Assembly (NCBI GenBank): GCA_937867335.1
Contig: CALMKX010000258.1
Span: 1-32,364 of the forward strand
From: an uncultured Acidobacteriota bacterium
GTDB taxonomy: Bacteria > Acidobacteriota > Thermoanaerobaculia > Multivoradales > SZUA-115
DNA length: 32,364 nucleotides
Direction: 5' to 3'
Shown here piece after piece: positions 30,127 to 32,364 of the stretch. Numbering within the stretch: position 1 is the stretch's first letter; each line of letters starts with the position of its first letter. The notes under the pieces were generated by a model. That model was not told the DNA's origin and searched no databases. It saw only the letters and a list, made by a program, of their open reading frames with translations. The position numbers were made by a program, and so were the translations under genes.

Positions 30127-30551
30127 TCCTGGTCGACGTCAATCTGCTGGTCTATGCCACGTTCGAGACTCTTCCGCAGCATCCACAGGCTTCTTCATGG
30201 CTTGAAGAGCGGCTCAGCGGCACGGTACGGGTGGGGCTGCCTTGGCCCAGCCTGCTGGGCTTCCTGAGGCTTGCTTCCAATCCCCGGATGTTCGAGCGCC
30301 CGCTACCGCTAGCGGATGCCTGGGAGGTCGTTACCGACTGGCTGAGCTGCGACTGCGTCTGGGTGCCTCAGCCCTCGACGTCGCACGCTCGGATCCTGGG
30401 CGAACTCATGGCTCTGGCAGGGCGCTCCAACTTGGTGCCGGACGCACACCTGGCCGCTCTCGCCATCGAGCATGGCCTCACCCTCTGCAGCACCGACGCG
30501 GATTTCGCGCGCTTTCCCGGCCTACGCTGGGAGAACCCCTTGTTGGGCTGA
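30123..30551 (+). CDS. vapC: PIN-domain toxin, VapC family (second module)
   Basis: This 142-residue PIN-domain protein has a metal-binding Asp in MILVDVNLLVYATF, where the usual DTN/DAN is DVN. The motif LVPDAHLAALAIEHGLTL, the terminal STDADFARFPGLRWENPL and a PWPSLLGFLRLASNPR segment are typical of the VapC subgroup that acts on rRNA/tRNA loops. It is different in sequence from the VapC at 16435-16860, so the two modules are not a recent duplication. Translation is coupled to the antitoxin by a 4-nt overlap. All expected acidic residues appear present. Confidence 0.92.
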   Translation: MILVDVNLLVYATFETLPQHPQASSWLEERLSGTVRVGLPWPSLLGFLRLASNPRMFERPLPLADAWEVVTDWLSCDCVWVPQPSTSHARILGELMALAGRSNLVPDAHLAALAIEHGLTLCSTDADFARFPGLRWENPLLG

Positions 30552-30563
30552 GCTCCCCCCCGC

Positions 30564-31436
30564 TCAGGCCATCACCGCCAAGGTTCCGAACAGCACCTCG
30601 AGCAGCCGCTCGTCGCCCTGGGCTTCGGCCCGGCGTCGCGCTTCCGGGCCGGGCAGGCCCTTGGTGAGGAGCAGCCAGGCGGTCTCCTCGCTCAGGCGGG
30701 CGCGGGCTGATGCGGCGCTCGCGGCTCCTCGGAAGAGCTGCCAGCCGCGCTCGGCCCCGGCTTCCCGCGCCGGCCCCACGGTGAAGGCGTAGGTCTCCTC
30801 GCCCTCGATCTCGAGAACGAGCGCCGAGCCCGCGGGCGCCTTGAGGGTGGCGAGGCGGTGGGGCAGGGCGCGGGCGAAGGTCTCGAACACCGGGCGGGAG
30901 AAGCGAGGGGCGGTGAGCGGGGGAGCGCCCACGGCCAGGCGGATCTGCGCCTGGTGGAGCCAGCGCTCGGTGAGCTCGCGGGCGACGTCGAACCAGCAGG
31001 CGGATTCCTGCTCGCCCGCCCAGGCTACGCCGAAGAGCGCCGGAGCGAACGGGTCGAGGCCCCGGAGATGGCGGTCGAGGCTGGCCTCCACCCCTTCGAG
31101 CAGCTCGATCAGGAGAGCGGGGCTCAGCCGCCGGGCCGCCACCACCCACTCAGCGTTCAGGCGGTTCAGGTAGGCCACCAGCTCGGCGTAGCTCGCAATC
31201 GGCGGGTCGGCAGCGGGGAGCGCGGCGCCATCCCGCTCGAGCGCCAGGCGGCGCAGGGCGGTGTCGAGCAGGTGGGCGGCAACATCCTTCACCGACCAGC
31301 CCGGGCACACCGTGGCCCGCCCCCAGGCCGCCGCCGGTAGCGCCTTGAGCAGCGCCAGCAGCTCCTGGCCGAGCTCCGCGAAGAGCCCGGCGGTGAGAAT
31401 CGGCCCGGCCGGCTCGAGTTGGGCGAGGGAGCTCAT
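30564..31436 (-). CDS. DinB-like/maleylpyruvate-isomerase N-terminal domain (TIGR03083-type) protein
   Basis: This 290-residue protein has an N-terminal four-helix DinB-like fold. Signatures are LPAAAWGRATVCPGWSVKDVAAHL (read in two parts, about 34-57), with the first metal-ligand His in VAAHLLD, and DVARELTERWLHQAQIRLAVG (about 148-168), holding the remaining His. The C-terminal part (about 190-285: GSALVLEIEGEETYAFTVG, WLLLTKGLP) resembles the SCP2-like domain that follows MDMPI_N in mycothiol-type isomerases. Members have thiol-dependent or unknown activities. I cannot assign a substrate, and the organism type suggested does not normally make mycothiol. A TATCAT box lies 8 nt before the ATG. 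Confidence 0.78.
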   Translation of the reverse strand: MSSLAQLEPAGPILTAGLFAELGQELLALLKALPAAAWGRATVCPGWSVKDVAAHLLDTALRRLALERDGAALPAADPPIASYAELVAYLNRLNAEWVVAARRLSPALLIELLEGVEASLDRHLRGLDPFAPALFGVAWAGEQESACWFDVARELTERWLHQAQIRLAVGAPPLTAPRFSRPVFETFARALPHRLATLKAPAGSALVLEIEGEETYAFTVGPAREAGAERGWQLFRGAASAASARARLSEETAWLLLTKGLPGPEARRRAEAQGDERLLEVLFGTLAVMA

Positions 31437-31444
31437 GGGGAGGG

Positions 31445-31450
31445 ATGATA
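31445..31450 (-). promoter_or_regulatory. Possible -10 box of the DinB-like gene
   Basis: On the minus strand TATCAT ends 8 nt before the ATG at 31436, with only pyrimidine-rich bases (CCCTCCCC) between and therefore no Shine-Dalgarno site. This is the same spacing as before the first sulfatase-fold gene. Confidence 0.4.
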
Positions 31451-31484
31451 GCGGGAGCGAGTGGCGAGAGCCTTTGAGGCTCCC

Positions 31485-32060
31485 TCACCCCGGCCCCCCT
31501 TTGATCGCTTTCACCGCGGCGACCACCACCAGGAACAGCAGCAGGTGGAAGCCGAAGGCTAGGACCACCAGCTTCGCCTGGGTGGCGAAGCCGGCGATTC
31601 GCAGGGCCGTGGCCGAGAGCGGCAGTGGCGGCTCGGCCAGGAAACGCTGGAGCTCCCGGTGCTGGAGCAGGTTCTCGCACCAGTCGGCGAGAGCCCCGAG
31701 GATGGGCGGCAGCATCACCCAGACGGCGGGGTGGGGGCGGCCCAGCCAGGCCCAGGCGAGGAGCAGGCTGGCGGCGAGGGCCCCGGCGTAGAAGAACGGG
31801 AAGATCAAATCCAGCTCCAGGAACCGCCGCTCGTCGCCGAGAGCTTCGCGGTCCAGCAGCCCCCAGTAGGCCTTCGCGGCCGACAGGTCGTAGCCCTTGA
31901 AGCGCAAGTTGAGAGGCTTGGCGTCCGGGCCGGGATGCTGCGCGAGCTGGGCCTGGACCACCGAGCGGTGGCTCGCCTTCTGGAGCACCGCGCCCACGCC
32001 GTAGAACACCAGGAAGGGCAGCAGCAGAATGCCGAGGGCCTTGAACACGGTGAGCAGCAT
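31485..32060 (-). CDS. Multi-pass membrane protein, unknown function
   Basis: This 191-residue protein has about four membrane helices. The first is at the N-terminus (ALGILLLPFLVFYGVGAVL). Two lie in the middle (PFFYAGALAASLLLAWAWLG and AVWVMLPPILGALADW), and one is near the C-terminus (LVVLAFGFHLLLFLVVVAAV). A soluble loop between the first two contains RFKGYDLSAAKAYWGLLD. The ADWCENLL motif at the end of the third helix recalls a family of small uncharacterised membrane proteins, but I do not recognise it with confidence. The ATG at 32060 has GGAGGGAG about 7 nt upstream. A longer open frame upstream lacks membrane or domain character. Confidence 0.75.
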   Translation of the reverse strand: MLLTVFKALGILLLPFLVFYGVGAVLQKASHRSVVQAQLAQHPGPDAKPLNLRFKGYDLSAAKAYWGLLDREALGDERRFLELDLIFPFFYAGALAASLLLAWAWLGRPHPAVWVMLPPILGALADWCENLLQHRELQRFLAEPPLPLSATALRIAGFATQAKLVVLAFGFHLLLFLVVVAAVKAIKGGPG

Positions 32061-32193
32061 GGTGGGCTCCCTCCGCGGGGCATGCGCGCCGGCCGGGGGC
32101 AGCCGGGGCAGTGTTGTTCGGCTTGGAGACGAGGGCCTCATTGTAGCGCCGTCGCCGCCCCCGGGCGGCTTCCCGCCTCGGGCGGATCTTGCG

Positions 32194-32199
32194 TACAAT
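32194..32199 (+). promoter_or_regulatory. Candidate -10 box of the rubrerythrin-like gene
   Basis: TACAAT lies 40 nt upstream of the GTG, preceded by TTGCG as a possible partial extended -10. No clear -35 hexamer is visible 17 nt upstream. Confidence 0.35.
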
Positions 32200-32239
32200 C
32201 CGGCCGTACCGACTTCGAGCCGCTTTGAAGGAGAAGAGT

Positions 32240-32364
32240 GTGTCCAGACTCCCACGGCAGATCGAGCATCTGAAGACCGGCTTCACCGCGGAGGCCGCCA
32301 GCGCCGCCCGCTTCCGGGCCTACGCCGCGCACGCCGAGCGCGACGGCCTGCCCAACCTGGCCCG
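32240..32364 (+). CDS. Rubrerythrin/ferritin-like protein, N-terminal fragment cut by window end
   Basis: About 41 codons are present from the GTG at 32240, with AAGGAG at 32228-32233, 6 nt upstream. The visible part, including FTAEAASAARFRAYAAHAER and then DGLPNLAR, is the characteristic first helix of rubrerythrin-like diiron proteins, where the Glu is an iron ligand. Rubrerythrins reduce peroxide in the cytoplasm using electrons from rubredoxin. The rest, including the other iron ligands, lies outside the window, so completeness cannot be judged. It is divergent from the membrane-protein gene at 31485-32060. Confidence 0.8.
   Translation, partial: MSRLPRQIEHLKTGFTAEAASAARFRAYAAHAERDGLPNLA

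Noticed and set aside
1-32364. CRISPR array, tRNA/rRNA genes, insertion sequence or prophage
   Set aside because: No regularly spaced repeats, cloverleaf or rRNA-like segments, transposase, integrase or phage structural genes were seen on either strand.

Overview
The window is GC-rich (well above 60% by eye), densely coded bacterial chromosome. It has no rRNA, tRNA, CRISPR array, transposase or phage gene that I can see. The gene content suggests a Gram-negative didermic soil or sediment bacterium. An Oar-like TonB-dependent receptor with a carboxypeptidase-regulatory domain, TPR-bearing sulfatase-fold lipoproteins and a pilT-pilC-pilS-pilR cluster together fit the Acidobacteriota (Thermoanaerobaculia-like) best. 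This is inference from gene families, not a phylogenetic result.

Layout, left to right. (1) 1-3887, minus strand: a kdp potassium-uptake locus with the regulators first: kdpD (short form), kdpE, a 33-aa membrane ORF, kdpF, then kdpA, which runs off the left edge; kdpB and kdpC presumably follow outside. (2) 4066-6084, plus: a lemA-TPM-TPM membrane module. (3) 6092-7532, minus: pnuC and a LolA-like exported protein with an AT-rich dyad at its start. (4) 7737-11463, plus: a GNAT acetyltransferase, then a large TonB-dependent receptor with a textbook terminator. (5) 11488-12111, minus: mazEF with a recognisable sigma-70 promoter. (6) 12146-16425, plus: two overlapping genes for sulfatase-fold lipoproteins with TPR tails, both with Thr in place of the formylglycine Cys. 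(7) 16435-17080, minus: a vapBC pair. (8) 17130-23915, minus: type IV pilus genes pilT, pilC, pilS, pilR and a methyltransferase overlapping the end of pilR. (9) 24176-26020, plus: an ABC exporter, convergent with a gamma-glutamyltransferase (26031-27737, minus). (10) 27738-28298: a gene-poor gap with a striking tandem pair of 12-bp dyads next to a malonyl-CoA-synthetase-like gene (28299-29819, plus). (11) 29875-30551, plus: a second vapBC. (12) 30564-32060, minus: a DinB/MDMPI-type protein and a four-helix membrane protein. (13) From 32240, plus: the start of a rubrerythrin-like gene cut by the right edge.

The most interesting points are: the paired Thr-type sulfatase-fold/TPR lipoproteins; a recurrent arrangement in which a TAnnnT -10-like box ends only 6-10 nt before the start codon, suggesting widespread leaderless transcription; translational coupling of a glycan-type methyltransferase to the pilus regulator PilR; a minimal KdpD lacking the usual N-terminal input domains; and two AT-rich operator-like dyad sites (7533-7552 and 28231-28261) that no annotated regulator explains.
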